Source: Acanthococcus lagerstroemiae
Lineage: Eukaryota > Arthropoda > Insecta > Hemiptera > Eriococcidae
Reading direction: 5' to 3'
DNA length: 64,000 nucleotides
Assembly: GCA_031841125.1 (NCBI GenBank)
Contig: CM063108.1
Span: 24,975,399-25,039,398, forward strand
The notes below the pieces were generated by a model. It ran no database searches. It saw only the letters and a list, made by a program, of their open reading frames with translations, and was not told the DNA's origin. The position numbers and the translations under genes were made by a program. Below, piece by piece: positions 34,683-45,250 of this stretch; positions within the stretch are counted from its first letter, which is position 1, and the number at the start of each line of letters is the position of its first letter.

Positions 34683-34778
34683 GGGCTGGTATTCCACTAA
34701 CAAAAGTGCGCGAGGTACGATCGTACTCATGGGAGTGCGCGCGTACCTCGTCGTACTTTGTTAGTGGAATACCAGTCT
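34683..34778. mobile_element. Second hairpin element next to the first
   Basis: 'ctggtattccactaacaaa' at 34,686 and 'tttgttagtggaataccag' ending 34,775 are perfect inverted repeats of 19 bases, continued inward by 'gcgcgaggtacg' and 'cgtacctcg'. It lies 18 bp from the preceding hairpin and about 10 bp from the LINE target site. Confidence 0.7.
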
Positions 34779-34904
34779 TGGTGGAAAGAAAATGGCGGCT
34801 GTCTTTTTCATTTTTTTTTTCATTTGTGTGTGAGGTGGCGCCGTATGCGCCGAGTGCTCAGACTTCCGAGTCCATTGCACTATTCCTCAAGTTGCTGTTA
34901 AGGA

Positions 34905-35483
34905 TCAGCTCAGTAGCCTCACTTTTATAGCCAAAGTGAGGATTTTACTGAGCCTTATCCCTTTGACTTCACTGCGTGCTGGATATTCTAGCCCCAATGC
35001 TTCGCGTCTTGTCCCGGCTATTGCTGGGCATTGACATATGATATGGATCGAGGTTTCTTCCTCTTCTCCACAGTACCTACAAGAGCCGCTTCTTACTACT
35101 TCTATTTTAAACCACATGTGTTTTGTGGCCCCATGACCGGTTAGTAGTCCGACCATGAGCCTTGCATGTTTCCTATCAAGCCCTAATAGGAACTTGGCAT
35201 ACTTACTGGAGATGTCCCCTATCAGTGTTTTGCTGACGTTGATGCCACTGGCCAACCGCCAGTGCATTTCCGTCTGCTTACTTATCCAAGCCTTTACTTT
35301 GGATTTTATGACGCTTACAGGAAGACAAGGCCAGGGTGTTGCCAGTTCCATTTTTATGCCCTCCTTCGCTAGCTTGCCAGCAATCATGTTCCCTTTTATG
35401 CCGCAGTGTCCCGGTGTCCATAGTATGGTGACCCGGTTCTCCTGAGCAAGGGTGTATAGTTTGTTAACACACTCCGCCGCCAC
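34905..35483 (-). pseudogene. LINE RNase H and C-terminal zinc tail
   Basis: The minus-strand frame of 192 codons carries the C-terminal half of an RNase H domain ('ILWTPGHCGIKGNMIAGKLA', the usual ...PGHxGIxGNxxAD... block, where D is replaced by G), then 'MVGLLTGHGATKHMW' and a CX2CX7HX4C knuckle 'CRYCGEEEETSIHIICQC', stop at 34,905. RNase H removes the RNA strand after reverse transcription. The frame is open to its natural end; the break lies upstream near 35,490, where it is out of frame with the first half of RNase H ('IMAITVAIDRSQQKG' region, 35,600). Confidence 0.8.
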
Positions 35484-35519
35484 CAGGGATGTAGTTTGGT
35501 GTGACGATAGTACCTTAAT

Positions 35520-36721
35520 AGCCGATTGACTGAACAGAAAAAAATCTGTTTATTAACAAGGCCCTTTTGCTGACTTCTATCAATGGCCACCGTAATCGCC
35601 ATTATATCTGCTTGGAGGATAGTGACGACCTCGTCCAGGGCCACTGAATAGTTGTCAGCGCCTTTTCTATTCATGATTCCCATTCCTACACCTTGGTCAT
35701 TCTTAGAGGCATCTGCAAACCATACATTCTCCTCTTTTCCTAGAATGCTTGGCCACCTCTTTTCCTAAGCCTCCCGTGTGGGTATTAGCGCACGGTATGG
35801 CTTGTCAAAGAAGTGTTCCATTGCAATTCTGTCCTTTGGCATCCCAAAGCATTTGTCTATCGTCCCCGCCATCTCCCATATCCTTCTGTGACCTGTTTTA
35901 TGGGCCTGAAGGTTTGGTTGACCCAGACGATAAGCCCCCATTGTCGCAGCTGCTTCTATAGCAGTGTGAAGTGGTGGCAAGTTTAGGAGCTTTTCTAGTG
36001 CCTTCGTCGGCACCGTACTCATTGCTCCCGTTGTCATCACGCACGCCAGCCTTTGCAGGTGGTCTAGTTCCTCTCTGACTTTGGCCAGCTGGACCCGGCC
36101 CTACCACACAATGGCTGCATATGTAATTCTGGGACATATTACACCGGTATATATCCGGTGCATCATTTTGGGAGAGAGTCCCCAGGTCCTGCCGCCATAG
36201 GTGCGGTAAGCCCAAAGAGCCTCAATCCCTTTTCTTATTTTATCTGAGACGTGATCCCTCCAGGAGAGTTTTTCATTAAGATATACTAATAAGTACTTCA
36301 CCTTTCTTGTGAGGGCTAACAGTCTTCCTTTGTATTGCACCTTGATCAACTCCTTGCCTTTCCTTTTTTGGGTGAAAAGAGTGATTTCAGTTTTGTCCGG
36401 GTTTATCGATAACCCCTTTTTCACACACCATTTTTCCACACATCGGAGTCCCCACTGCGTGAACTCCGCGATGGTTCCCGGAAATTTGCCGGTTACCACC
36501 GCAGCCAAATCGTCAGCGTAGCCCTGTGTGTATATTTTTTGACCATTTAACTCTTCCGGTGAACTGTCCACCACCAGGCTCTACAGTAGGGGAGAGAGTA
36601 CTCCCCCTTGTGGGCAGCCCCTGATGGTCGTTGCATGGATCCGTTCTTGTTGGTATGTTATCCGGATCTCCCTGCTTTTTGGCGTAGATACAATCCAGTT
36701 TATTAAGCTTTCCTTCACTTC
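35520..36721 (-). pseudogene. LINE reverse transcriptase, LOA/I-like, broken
   Basis: In minus-strand order: 'INWIVSTPKSREIRI' (about 36,690), 'TTIRGCPQGGVLSPLL' then an in-frame stop (36,630-36,580), 'YADDLAAVV' with the catalytic YADD (about 36,515), 'GLSINPDKTEI', 'VKYLLVYLNEKLSW' and 'GLSPKMMHRIYTGVICPRI' (about 36,150). Palm and thumb continue in shifted frames to about 35,520. The GCPQGGVLSP motif and the attached RNase H point to the LOA/I/R1 group; the exact clade is uncertain. The fingers region and endonuclease are missing. Confidence 0.8.
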
Positions 36722-36741
36722 AGAAAATGGCGGCTGTCTTT

Positions 36742-39700
36742 ACTTAGCAATATTACTGGTAACGCTGCAAAGGTATCTTCACAATAAACATTCATAGTTT
36801 CAATAATAACGCATGCGGTTATGTTACACAGGTTTTCATTGGTTAGTCCCTTAAATTATGACGTCACATTGCGGCTCTTTAACCTCGTTCCGATTATTTT
36901 AACCACTTGCGTGTGAACATTCTCTGAAACTTGTGACATACCCGGTTCTGCCTTTATAACATAGGACAATAAAATTAGCTGACATATCTAGTTATGACTT
37001 CATCGTTTGTGGCTTCTAACTAATTTCATTTTGCAAATCTGACTCCATCAGCGCGTAGAGCGTGAAAAATTTCATAGGAATTCATCAAAAAGCCTGAATT
37101 GGTAAAAATGTGACGTATCAGGTTCTCTGACATTGCAGCACAGTCTTATATAGTCAGCTATCTTGAAGTTCTACCAGAAACTGGCCAAAGGTAGAACCCT
37201 AGGCAAAAATGGGCGCATTTACCCTATTCATCATCTATGCACCACCCTGATGGAACATTGTAACTCTCGGGGCGTCGCCCCTAGTTGTGGCTCACAAAGA
37301 ACTAAATTCGGTTTCTCTATGGCTGTGAATCCCTTTAAAGTTCCTATGTAAAAAATATGTGTATTTTCTCGTGGTATACACAGACGAACGATGAACGTAC
37401 ATTCGGTACTACCATTCAAATATGTTCTGGAGATGATGGTAGTTGAGTGGTGATGAAAATCAACTTTGCTTTCAAGTTTGTTCTACACTGTGGCTGTAGC
37501 ATTCGTCTTTGGTGAGTTCGTTTATGTCTGCAGAGATGGTGATCAGTCAACTTTCATGTTCGATACTTTCTCTGGATACATATAGTCTTCTTGGGTAAGT
37601 TCTTTCATGTCAGCGGCATCTGACATCCTGGTTCACTGGAAGTCATCCGCCGACGTGGATGTTATGAGACGCCTTCTCCACCGCAGGGGTCCCAGCATCC
37701 AGACTCTACAGTCGTGCTGATGCAGCCCAGTGCCAAAACAGTATATATACGTCGAGTTAGTGGAGAACCGTTATGCCGAAGAATAAGAAAATCTTGATGA
37801 CCTCGTATATCTCGTTGCTGTTTGCGTTCAAAGGAAGACCATATATGAGCACGGTACCGAAAGAGAAAAGACTACCGTGACCCGGCATTCGGTATAAATG
37901 GTTTGCACCTTTGTTGATTTACTCATCGACGGCGATATGTTTACCCTGGGTTAATGAAGACGTCCGTCTGTTGCCCGAGAAAATGCGCGCAATTACGCGC
38001 ATCAACCTGCTTGTCCACTCGCTTCGGACGTCAATGTCCTGCCAGAAAGATGCCGAGCCGAGCTGAGAACGTCGGAATGGTGTGCACGTCGTCCGTTTCT
38101 CAATGGCTGTTTCCGCGTGTTGCCAACCAACCATTATAGGACGACGTTATTAATGGACGAATGTTACGAATATTTTGTGTATATATAACGTTATTTCGTT
38201 CATTAATTACGGCACTCATCATCCCGTTAACCTGAAATGTCATTAACGCGTAAAAATATTTCTTCTGTGTTGTAAAAAAAGAATGTCGGCGTGGTGTAAC
38301 GGCGGTGTGCACGCGATAAGACTAAAATTGCCGTCGTGGTTATCGGTCAAAAGCGAAATCGATGATATTTTAGAGAGGAACATCAAGGGGAGAGTCGGAG
38401 CGGGCCTTTTGCGGAGCTATCGTCGAAAATGCCTTAAGTTATTACGTTTCCCGCTCGCCGTGTAACGACTTTTCGGTGCATTGTGTTTTTTTTTTAAGCT
38501 TCTTGTTTCCACGATGTCGACTTTCGGCCCGGTTTGAGGCAGGCACGAATTTTACATTTTATTATAGAAGGGTAGTTTTTCCACTATAAATCACGGCGAG
38601 AAGAAGAGAAAAGCAAGAAAGGAAAAAAAAAGAGTACCGACCGCGGTCGATAGACGTTTTATATAAAAAGCCATTACATATACGCGTGTATACCTACTGC
38701 TGTAGGCCTATATACTATATAGCCGGTATAGCCTGTAGGCCCTCGTAACTGCTTGCACAGTGCAACATTGAGTTCGCGAGGCGAAGGAAAATATTCAGAG
38801 AGAAAATGCGTCTCTCTTGCTCGATATTTTTCTTCGTGTGTATTTTGTCAGCTTGCTCAATCTTTTTGTCGACGCCTTCAATCAGCCGAGTCGACGAGCG
38901 TCTTTTTTTTTTTTTCTGCCATAAATATATAGGCCTACCTAGCATGTAAAAATGCTTACGTTACGGAAGAAGGAAACGATTAAATTTGTATTCCGAACGC
39001 GTTCTACCCGACTGAAGTGAAGCGTGTACGAGATGAAAAGTTAAGAAAACCGATAATTTCCATACGTGCGAATGAGAATCGGCTTATGATTGTTCCGTAT
39101 TCTGCGAACAGCTTTTCATTTTTGTGTATCGTTTGTAGCGTGTCAGCCGGTGATGTACGTTCAATTTCCTGAGAAAAGAGTGTTGTTCTGCTGAGGGCGA
39201 TATTCTTCGTTTTTTGGAACGCTTTTACCCGTACCTATAAGCTTCACGAGAAAATTGTTCTTCGCTCGGCACGTCCGTATCTCTTTTTTTCATTCAAGTC
39301 TGTAGCTTTTTACTGACGCACTTGCAGCAGCCGCCATTTTATCTGTATTTTTTCCGTGGACGAGCAAATGTTTCGCGGCGACGATCGAGGCTGCCGGCGG
39401 CAAAGATCGAGGTTGCACGGGAATGGAAATAACGGTTTAGTGTACTCGACTGTATGGGTAATTCCTTGAAAATAACCACATTTTAAGTGAGTACGTAATA
39501 CCTCCTTAAGGATGGGAGATTATGAAAAATCCATGTCTTTCAGCCATAGTGTCAATGACAGTTTTCAGTCATTCAAGAGCTTAGGGGCTCTCCTCTTATT
39601 TTTCAGAATGGTCACCTAAAGCCCTATTCTCCACCGCCGTGGCTGTGAATCATCTCATTTTTTAACATTCAACCTCCTGAAAACTATATTAAACTGCATT

Positions 39701-39887
39701 TTTTGACGAATTATAATGAGAGGAATATTAATCTAAAGATTCGGAAGTAAGAGTTGATATGCTCAACGCGAACGTCAAACACTCTTATCGTCATCTGAAA
39801 GGGGAATACTTTTTGTGAATTAACTTTTTTTTTTAAATCCACTGCTATGGAGATTTTTTGTTTGCTTGGCTGGTATCACTGGTTTTA
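36742..39887. other. Non-coding; CpG-rich block 37.9-39.4 kb
   Basis: No recognisable gene. 36,742-37,700 is AT-rich with short frames. About 37,900-39,420 is CpG-richer and repeat-free with overlapping short frames in several phases. 'ccgccattt' near 39,334 repeats the motif seen in the MITEs. Could contain regulatory sequence; I see no direct proof. Confidence 0.4.
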
Positions 39888-39888
39888 G

Positions 39889-39961
39889 TGGCTCTGTGGT
39901 GTAGCGGTAAGAACTCGGCTTCATAACCCGAAGACACCGGGTTCGATTCCCAACGCCGGCA
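39889..39961 (+). tRNA. tRNA-Met(CAT)-like sequence, probably SINE head or pseudogene
   Basis: 'ggtgtagcggtaagaact' is a good A box, 'gggttcgattcc' (39,941-39,952) a perfect B box, and the anticodon loop reads 'ttCATaa' flanked by 'tcggc'/'cccga' (four pairs and one mismatch). The T stem fails in its last two pairs ('ccggg' against 'cccaa'), and the acceptor stem does not close. So it keeps the polymerase III promoter but not a full cloverleaf, as in tRNA-derived SINEs. It differs from the SINE family at 4.9 kb. No second copy is in the window. Confidence 0.55.
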
Positions 39962-40098
39962 TCGTTATCAGTGATGCAAGAAATAATTCGTCACGTCGTC
40001 AGACATACTAACACCGCATTCTGATAACGTACATAGAGTCGCAACCACTTACAGCAGAGGCTTCCGAGAAGTGTGTAATTGGTCGCCAGTATCTGAAA

Positions 40099-40499
40099 CA
40101 GGGTTGCCACTTTCTGGAAAACCGGGAAAAGTCAGGGAATTTGGTCAGTCAGGGAAAAGTCAGGGAATTTTCATTTAAGTCAGGGAAATTTTCTGAAAAT
40201 AACAAACGAGTTCGTATTTTATCAGAGTAAACTTTTTTTATCATAACATAAGAATAATGATAATCTATTCGCAAATGAAATAGTCTATAATATTGAAAAA
40301 TATTACATAAATTACATCTGTACCTTCTTCTTCTCGATAGCGATTTTTTTTAAATCTGTATTGTAAAAAATTTCTGTGACTCTCCTCCCTCTGGGCTTTC
40401 TCGGAATCCTGTAAAAAAGTCAGGGAAAATTGGAAAAGTTGGCCTGGAAAACCGGGAAAAGTCAGGGAAAACCAATCCTGAAAAAAAGTGGCAACCCTG
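40099..40499. mobile_element. hAT-like 'cagggttgccac' MITE, 401 bp
   Basis: Ends 'cagggttgccactttctgga' and, reversed, 'cagggttgccacttttt' are inverted repeats; 'aaaaccgggaaaagtcaggg' occurs in both arms. 'ctgaaa' lies on both sides (40,093-40,098 and 40,500-40,505) and may be part of the target duplication. The best-preserved of three copies here (others at 8.2 and 48.0 kb). No coding capacity. Confidence 0.8.
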
Positions 40500-40501
40500 C
40501 T

Positions 40502-41315
40502 GAAAGCTGTAAGTGGGTTAGGCGCTACCTACCAGATACTGATATGTAACTTGTAACTGATATACTCAGTTACATATTATTGTTCGCATTGTGCCATTGG
40601 GCATCGGCATCGTGGCATAATCATTTATTTCTAATCGCGTTACAGGATTTTGCAGTGCTATCCGGATAACTCGCAGGATGACGTATTTCCTACTTTATCA
40701 TTTCTTATCTTCACAATGCCTATGATGCCTGGAAGATGCGATAGCCGGTAATGGTAATTGTCTGTAACTGGGTAGATGATGCTGGTTACAGACAATTTAC
40801 TGTTACCGGCTGTTACAGATACACTCAATAACTTTTCTCGACAATTACAAACGATGCTGGTTACAGACTATTACGAGTACTGATTGGCATTGTTTCCTTC
40901 AATACTCGCCAATTCTGTAACTGGTTACTTTTTACTTACTCGTGCAGGGCTCTGCTACCTATCAGAGGCCTGCACAATGCTTTACGTATCGTACTATGCC
41001 GATTATAGTAACTCATAAAACGATTACAACGATGCCAAGAACTGTAGCTGTGAGTGGGTAAGGCGCTACCTACCAGATGCCGGTATGTAACTTGTAACTG
41101 GGTATAATATACCCAGTTACATATTATTGTTCGCATTGCGGCATCGGCATCAGCATTGTGGCGTCGTCATTTATTTCTTATCGCGTTACAGGATTTTGCA
41201 GTGCTATCCGGATAACTCGCAGGATGACATATATTTTTTACTTTATTGTTTCTTATCTTCACAATGCCTATGATGCCTGGACGATGCGATAGCCGGTAAC
41301 GGTAATTGTCTGTAA
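40502..41315 (+). repeat. Direct repeat, two ~270-bp copies about 540 bp apart
   Basis: 40,502-40,772 and about 41,046-41,315 share long identical runs: 'aggcgctacctaccagat', 'tatgtaacttgtaac', 'agttacatattattgttcgc', 'ggattttgcagtgctatccg', 'tcttatcttcacaatgccta' and 'gcgatagccggtaa'. The 270 bp between them hold several 'gatgctggttacagac' phrases. Each copy contains an internal 'gtaac...gttac' hairpin. Origin unknown; non-coding. Confidence 0.85.
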
Positions 41316-42265
41316 CGGCTCTCCAATGTCTCTGAGGTTATGCTCGAAGGGGCGGTTCCAGGGCTTGGGTGAGAGCAAATGAAAAGAGAAAAAAAAATGG
41401 ACCACTGGTTTTTAGGGTCGGCGCAGCGAACCTTATACAATTGAAAAATTGTTCCACGCGATGTGTGATGTCAGTGGTTGAGGTTTGTTCTTCCAGTGAC
41501 TCTTTTTCTTATCAATTGATGTTTGAGATACACAAGAATGAATCGCGTTTGCTTTCAAAAGTGGCGCTTGTGGTTTTAAATGTAAAACTGAACGTAATTG
41601 TGTGTAAAAGAAACAGATAGGAAGATGGTTTTACATCGTGTTCACAGTCTCAGCTGAAGTGACTCGAGGTATGAACATAAGGAATCGATGAAAGGAGTTC
41701 ATTTTGTGAGGTTTGTAATATTATGTATGATTCCTATGAAATTAGGGTCGGCATGAACCAGCTGACATTTTTGTAAACAAAATGAGTTATTAGTATCGTT
41801 GGAAAGAGCGTAAAAAGTAGAATTTTTCAGAATTCGGCCCCTGATTCAAAAATGTGTACTCACGTTGATCAAAGCGCTCATCAGTAAACGCTATGTCATA
41901 TAGTTTCTACGTGGCTCTTGAACTTGGAATCATGTGTTCTCAGAAAACAGATTTTGCTGGTTTATTCCCTTACTCTTAACAGCGTGTGCGATTGTACTTT
42001 TGTACTTTCTGTTCAAAGTTGGTCAGTGGAACAGCCGCCCAGACTTCAGCTGAATAGCCGACCCTATTACTAGGTCGTAAAGCGACCTTGCTTGTTTTAT
42101 TAGGTGTTCTAATTAGCTGAATGGCGTTATTCTTACAGTATGTACACGATGTCTCTATGAAATTCAGTGTTGCCGATTTTTTTTTCTCAGTGGATGCGTT
42201 TCCAGTTTATCACAGACCCTGATATTTAAATTTAGTAACTCTTCTTTCAGTTTGTTTTCCATCAG

Positions 42266-42301
42266 TACTAATTTTAATTTGGTTTTTTGTTGCAGGTGAG
42301 T
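42266..42301 (+). promoter_or_regulatory. Candidate recursive (zero-exon) splice site
   Basis: In one run the plus strand shows a branch-point consensus 'tactaat' (42,266-42,272), a pyrimidine-rich stretch 'ggttttttgttg', 'cag' ending at 42,295, and immediately a donor 'gtgagt' from 42,296. A 3' splice site fused to a 5' splice site with no exon between them is the form of ratcheting points used to remove very long insect introns in steps. The match is good on sequence alone; no flanking exon on the plus strand is visible in the window. Confidence 0.4.
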
Positions 42302-43034
42302 ATTGCATTTCAAATTGGATAGTTAAAGGCAGGTGAGCCGAACGACGGCGAACAACGTCTTCAAGTTTTATGAATGAAGTTGAGTGCACGTGAGTGGACA
42401 CTACATGATTTACTTGACACTGTAACCTATGCGATTACTGTACCTTATAGCTTGTTGACAAAGTTTAGTATGTGTACCTTATGCTACTTGAGGTTGAAAT
42501 TGACATGAGCATTGAGCATTGCCAGGGATTAGCCGATCCGGAAACAGCGTTTCAATTATGGTTCAGCTAGATTCAATGTAGGCGTTGCTACATGAGATGT
42601 GTCTTATTACAAAGTAACTCCGTTTAGGCTGTGCTCGGTACATTCGGAAACCCTACCAAACGGATTCACGCTGTAGCCCTCCCTAGCAGGTAGTGAATTT
42701 TTTATGCTTTGTCATTTTGAGATTATTCAAAGCTTGTATCAATCTGGCTGTCCGTCACTGATGGCAATTATCAAGGGTTTGTGATGCCAGCGATGAGTTT
42801 CTGCAAGAACGACTTGTGCTTGACTGTGACGACCTGCGGATGGGTAGTTAGTGTCCTACTCGATTCGAGCCTGTCATCCGCTAGGAGCGCTGCAGTCGGG
42901 AAAATTGAAAACGGGATCCGAATGGTTTTCCTATTTGAACGTTAATTGAGTTACCTCAAAATAAGTCGAGAACAAAGCCATATAGCGGAAAAATTAAGAA
43001 AACAAAATTTGTGGAGTGTAAAATTTCCTATAAG

Positions 43035-43068
43035 TTACCTCATCATCATCATCTTATCATCATCAGTA
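43035..43068. repeat. (CAT)n microsatellite
   Basis: 'catcatcatcat', an interruption, then 'tcatcatcag' within about 35 bp. Possibly the tail of an inverted RTE LINE, but unsupported beyond that. Confidence 0.7.
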
Positions 43069-43704
43069 GTCCTCGCTCATTACTGAGCGCTAGGTGCCCA
43101 CTGGCGACTCCCTCGACCTTTATCCTACATGAATGCCTGTCCGCCTCTCGGATCAATCGCGGCAGCCCACGGTTGGACACTTCCTCCAGTTCATCGATTC
43201 ATCTCTTTGATTGATTTCAATCGATTTAAGGAAAGCTTCTGCTCACCACCCGCGCCGCTCACCAATTGTCCCGTTTTCGATGTGCGCGATACTAGCGCTG
43301 TTTAACCCGAATTAGATCGGTGAGCGGGGGGAGGTTTTAGTTGAGTCAAAGCGCCAGCGAGGGAGGCAGAGACCCCCTGGCGTTGGGTTGTATTCGGCGA
43401 AGTGAACTACAGCTCCTCGGCAAGGTGAGCAACGTGAACACTCCCCGGCAATGACACCCAGTTGGCCGAGTCGAGCGATTGCTGCATTAGCCTTGAAGGA
43501 ACAGTAGCGTATGTGTATAGCGTTCTGACTGGCGTTGGGAGCTGGCGGTTTATTTGAAGTTGCTGCGGTCCAGGCAAGGGTGGAGTTTTCTTTCTCCCAG
43601 AGCAGCTGCATCACTCGTATGATGTGGGAAATCAGGTAGGCCAGTGGGTGACCTTGGCTGATGTGTATAGGAGCGAAACAGTGAGCGAGCGCGCCTATAG
43701 ATAA

Positions 43705-44017
43705 GGCCCTATAGTTTCACATGGGTATACCGGGTCGCCATTTTCTCGCCGATTCGGTCCGTGAAACGAAAACTAAAGTCTGGGCCAGTTAAGAAACATA
43801 ACTGACTACCCGCAATACAAATTGATATATGGGTGTTTTGAAGTTGGAGGGGAAGGACGAGTTCAAGAACCCGTTATCAGCACCGTGAAAAAAGCATGTT
43901 TCTTAACTGGACCAGACTTTAGTCACGCGGTGTTTACCATTCAGCCGATTTTCTTTTGACGGATCGAACTCGCAAGAATATGGTGACTTTGGTACACCTG
44001 TGTGAAACTGTAGCGCC
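43705..44017. mobile_element. Double-palindrome MITE, 313 bp
   Basis: Outer ends 'ggccctatagtttcac' and, reversed, 'ggcgctacagtttcac' are inverted repeats, continuing 'atgggtataccgggtcgcca' / 'aggtgtaccaaagtcacca'. Inside is a second pair: 43,772-43,799 and 43,895-43,922, 28-base arms with one mismatch ('taaagtctgggccagttaag'). The right part is related to the short MITE at 33.84 kb. No coding capacity. Confidence 0.8.
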
Positions 44018-44491
44018 CCACCTACTGTAGACAGTGATACGGTGTCTGAAGCGACGAGCCGTTGTAGTCGCAATTCGGTTTGGTGGCGCGGGGCTTACAG
44101 TAGTCAACCTGGTATACCGCCAACGTAGTACGCGTACTCAAAGTATGTTGGAACCGGTATCCGGTTAGTTTTCCGGTGCTGAGGGTGGACGTATCCGTTT
44201 TGCTGAAAACGTTGTAGGCTGGACAGAAAGTGAATCATTGTCATGTTGTTGTCGAAAGTGTTTGGAAACATTGCCAGTTGATCTCGTTTGTGACTGTTTG
44301 TTAATGCTGCAGAATGCAGAGTCAGCCATCAATGGTAGTTGAACACCAAGTACTGGTACTGGTTGTTGATGCTGTTGTTGCAGTCGTCATTGGCTGTTGT
44401 GTTCTCGGCACCTGAAATATGAGATGGTAGAGTACCCTGGAGTTGGAGTTACCTAGAGGGTCCTCACAAACAGGTCTTACGATGCGTCTGG

Positions 44492-44670
44492 TGTTACCGT
44501 AGGATGCTGATATTTGGAAAATAAAAAGTGTTGTGAGCTCGGTTCAAGTTTGCACATACTGACTTTATTTGATATCGTTACATGCATAGCTAGAGAGAGC
44601 CGAGAGCCGAGAGCGAGAGAGAGAGCGAGCGGGTGTGCGAGACGATACAAAAAGATACGGTCGCTATACA
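44492..44670 (-). mobile_element. Ty3/gypsy-type 3' LTR, 179 bp
   Basis: On the minus strand the sequence starts TGTATAGCGACC directly after a polypurine tract and ends CATCCTACGGTAACA, giving the TG...CA borders of an LTR. An AATAAA polyadenylation signal lies at 44,564-44,569 (reverse). A GA/CT-rich microsatellite sits in its first third. The first 40 bp recur at 45,158-45,196. Short LTRs with this ending are common in insect gypsy elements. Confidence 0.75.
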
Positions 44671-44686
44671 TCTCCCCCTTTTTTTT
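44671..44686 (-). promoter_or_regulatory. Polypurine tract
   Basis: Minus strand 'aaaaaaaagggggaga' immediately before the LTR start: the primer site for plus-strand DNA synthesis in LTR retrotransposons. Confidence 0.75.
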
Positions 44687-44769
44687 AAGCAAACAATTAC
44701 AGTTATAGCGTAGGGGAAAATAATAAAAATAAAAACAAGATGGAACAAATTTTAACCAATGAAAAAAAC

Positions 44770-45157
44770 TACTTTTACCGGAATCTGAGAGGTCTTCATC
44801 TTGATACTCGGAGACTTGGTTGATTTTCTTAACCTTCTGGCATTGCTGAGCGAAGTGTCCTTTTTCGGAACATCGATGACATGTTGCATTTTTGGCCGGA
44901 CAGTCGTATCTGGATTTACAAATCCCACCGCAGCAATTACAACGAGTTTTGCTGATACGATCGATTTCTGCTGTTTTCCCTCACTGAACTCCTTGTTGCT
45001 CAGTTATCCGTTCTGACATACGAGCTACTTCAATCGCTTTAGCTAAAGTAAGATTTCGATCCATTTGCATCTTCTTACTAACGTCTGGATCAGAAATACC
45101 AACTACAATTATATCCCGAATCATTTCGTCTTCTTCAGGTTCAGTGGCTGAACCAGT
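44770..45157 (-). pseudogene. Gypsy Gag C-terminal part with zinc knuckle, internally deleted element
   Basis: The minus strand reads 'DEMIRDIIVVGISDPDVSKK', 'LTLAKAIEVARMSE', an in-frame stop near 44,982, then a Cys-rich 'RCNCCGGICKSRYDCP' and the CCHC knuckle 'CHRCSEKGHFAQQC' (44,883-44,842). This is the nucleocapsid region of gypsy-like Gag that binds RNA. After 'SEYQDEDLSDSG' the frame ends within 100 bp of the polypurine tract: protease, reverse transcriptase, RNase H and integrase are all absent. Upstream it is joined directly to an LTR fragment. Confidence 0.8.
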
Positions 45158-45196
45158 AGCGGGTGTGCGAGACGATACAATAAGGTACGGTCGCTA
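45158..45196 (-). mobile_element. LTR fragment joined directly to gag
   Basis: Minus-strand 'agcgaccgtaccttattgta' and 'cgtctcgcacacccgct' match the first 40 bp of the 3' LTR at 44,628-44,667 with few differences. The rest of the 5' LTR, the primer-binding site and the gag start are missing, so a deletion has fused the LTR start to the gag interior. The SINE at 45.25 kb lies just upstream. Confidence 0.75.
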
Positions 45197-45250
45197 GGAA
45201 CTGTAAACTCAAAATTTAAAAATCTTCGAAATAAGTACCACATTGATGAC

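Larger units (their letters stand above)
34807..36721 (-). mobile_element. 5'-truncated LINE with perfect 20-bp target duplication
   Basis: The exact 20-base repeat 'agaaaatggcggctgtcttt' lies at 34,787-34,806 and 36,722-36,741 and defines the insertion at 1,915 bp. On the minus strand the 3' end, next to 34,807, is an A-rich tail ('atgaaaaaaaaaatgaaa'). The 5' end is cut inside the reverse transcriptase. Inside are RT, a connecting region and RNase H plus zinc tail. A perfect target duplication implies a fairly recent insertion, although the coding frames already carry stops and shifts. It inserted into a foldback MITE end. Confidence 0.9.
41316..43704. other. Long non-coding stretch
   Basis: No gene recognised. 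It contains the splice-site-like motif at 42,266-42,301 (own entry) and a CAT/ATC microsatellite at 43,035-43,068. The sequence after the microsatellite ('tactgagcgctaggtgccca') resembles the reversed 3' end of some RTE LINEs, which end in TGATGA repeats, but no protein motif supports this. Confidence 0.4.

Noticed and set aside
43312..43614. 100-codon minus-strand frame
   Set aside because: No domain and no support from splice sites; only loosely near a possible RTE tail.
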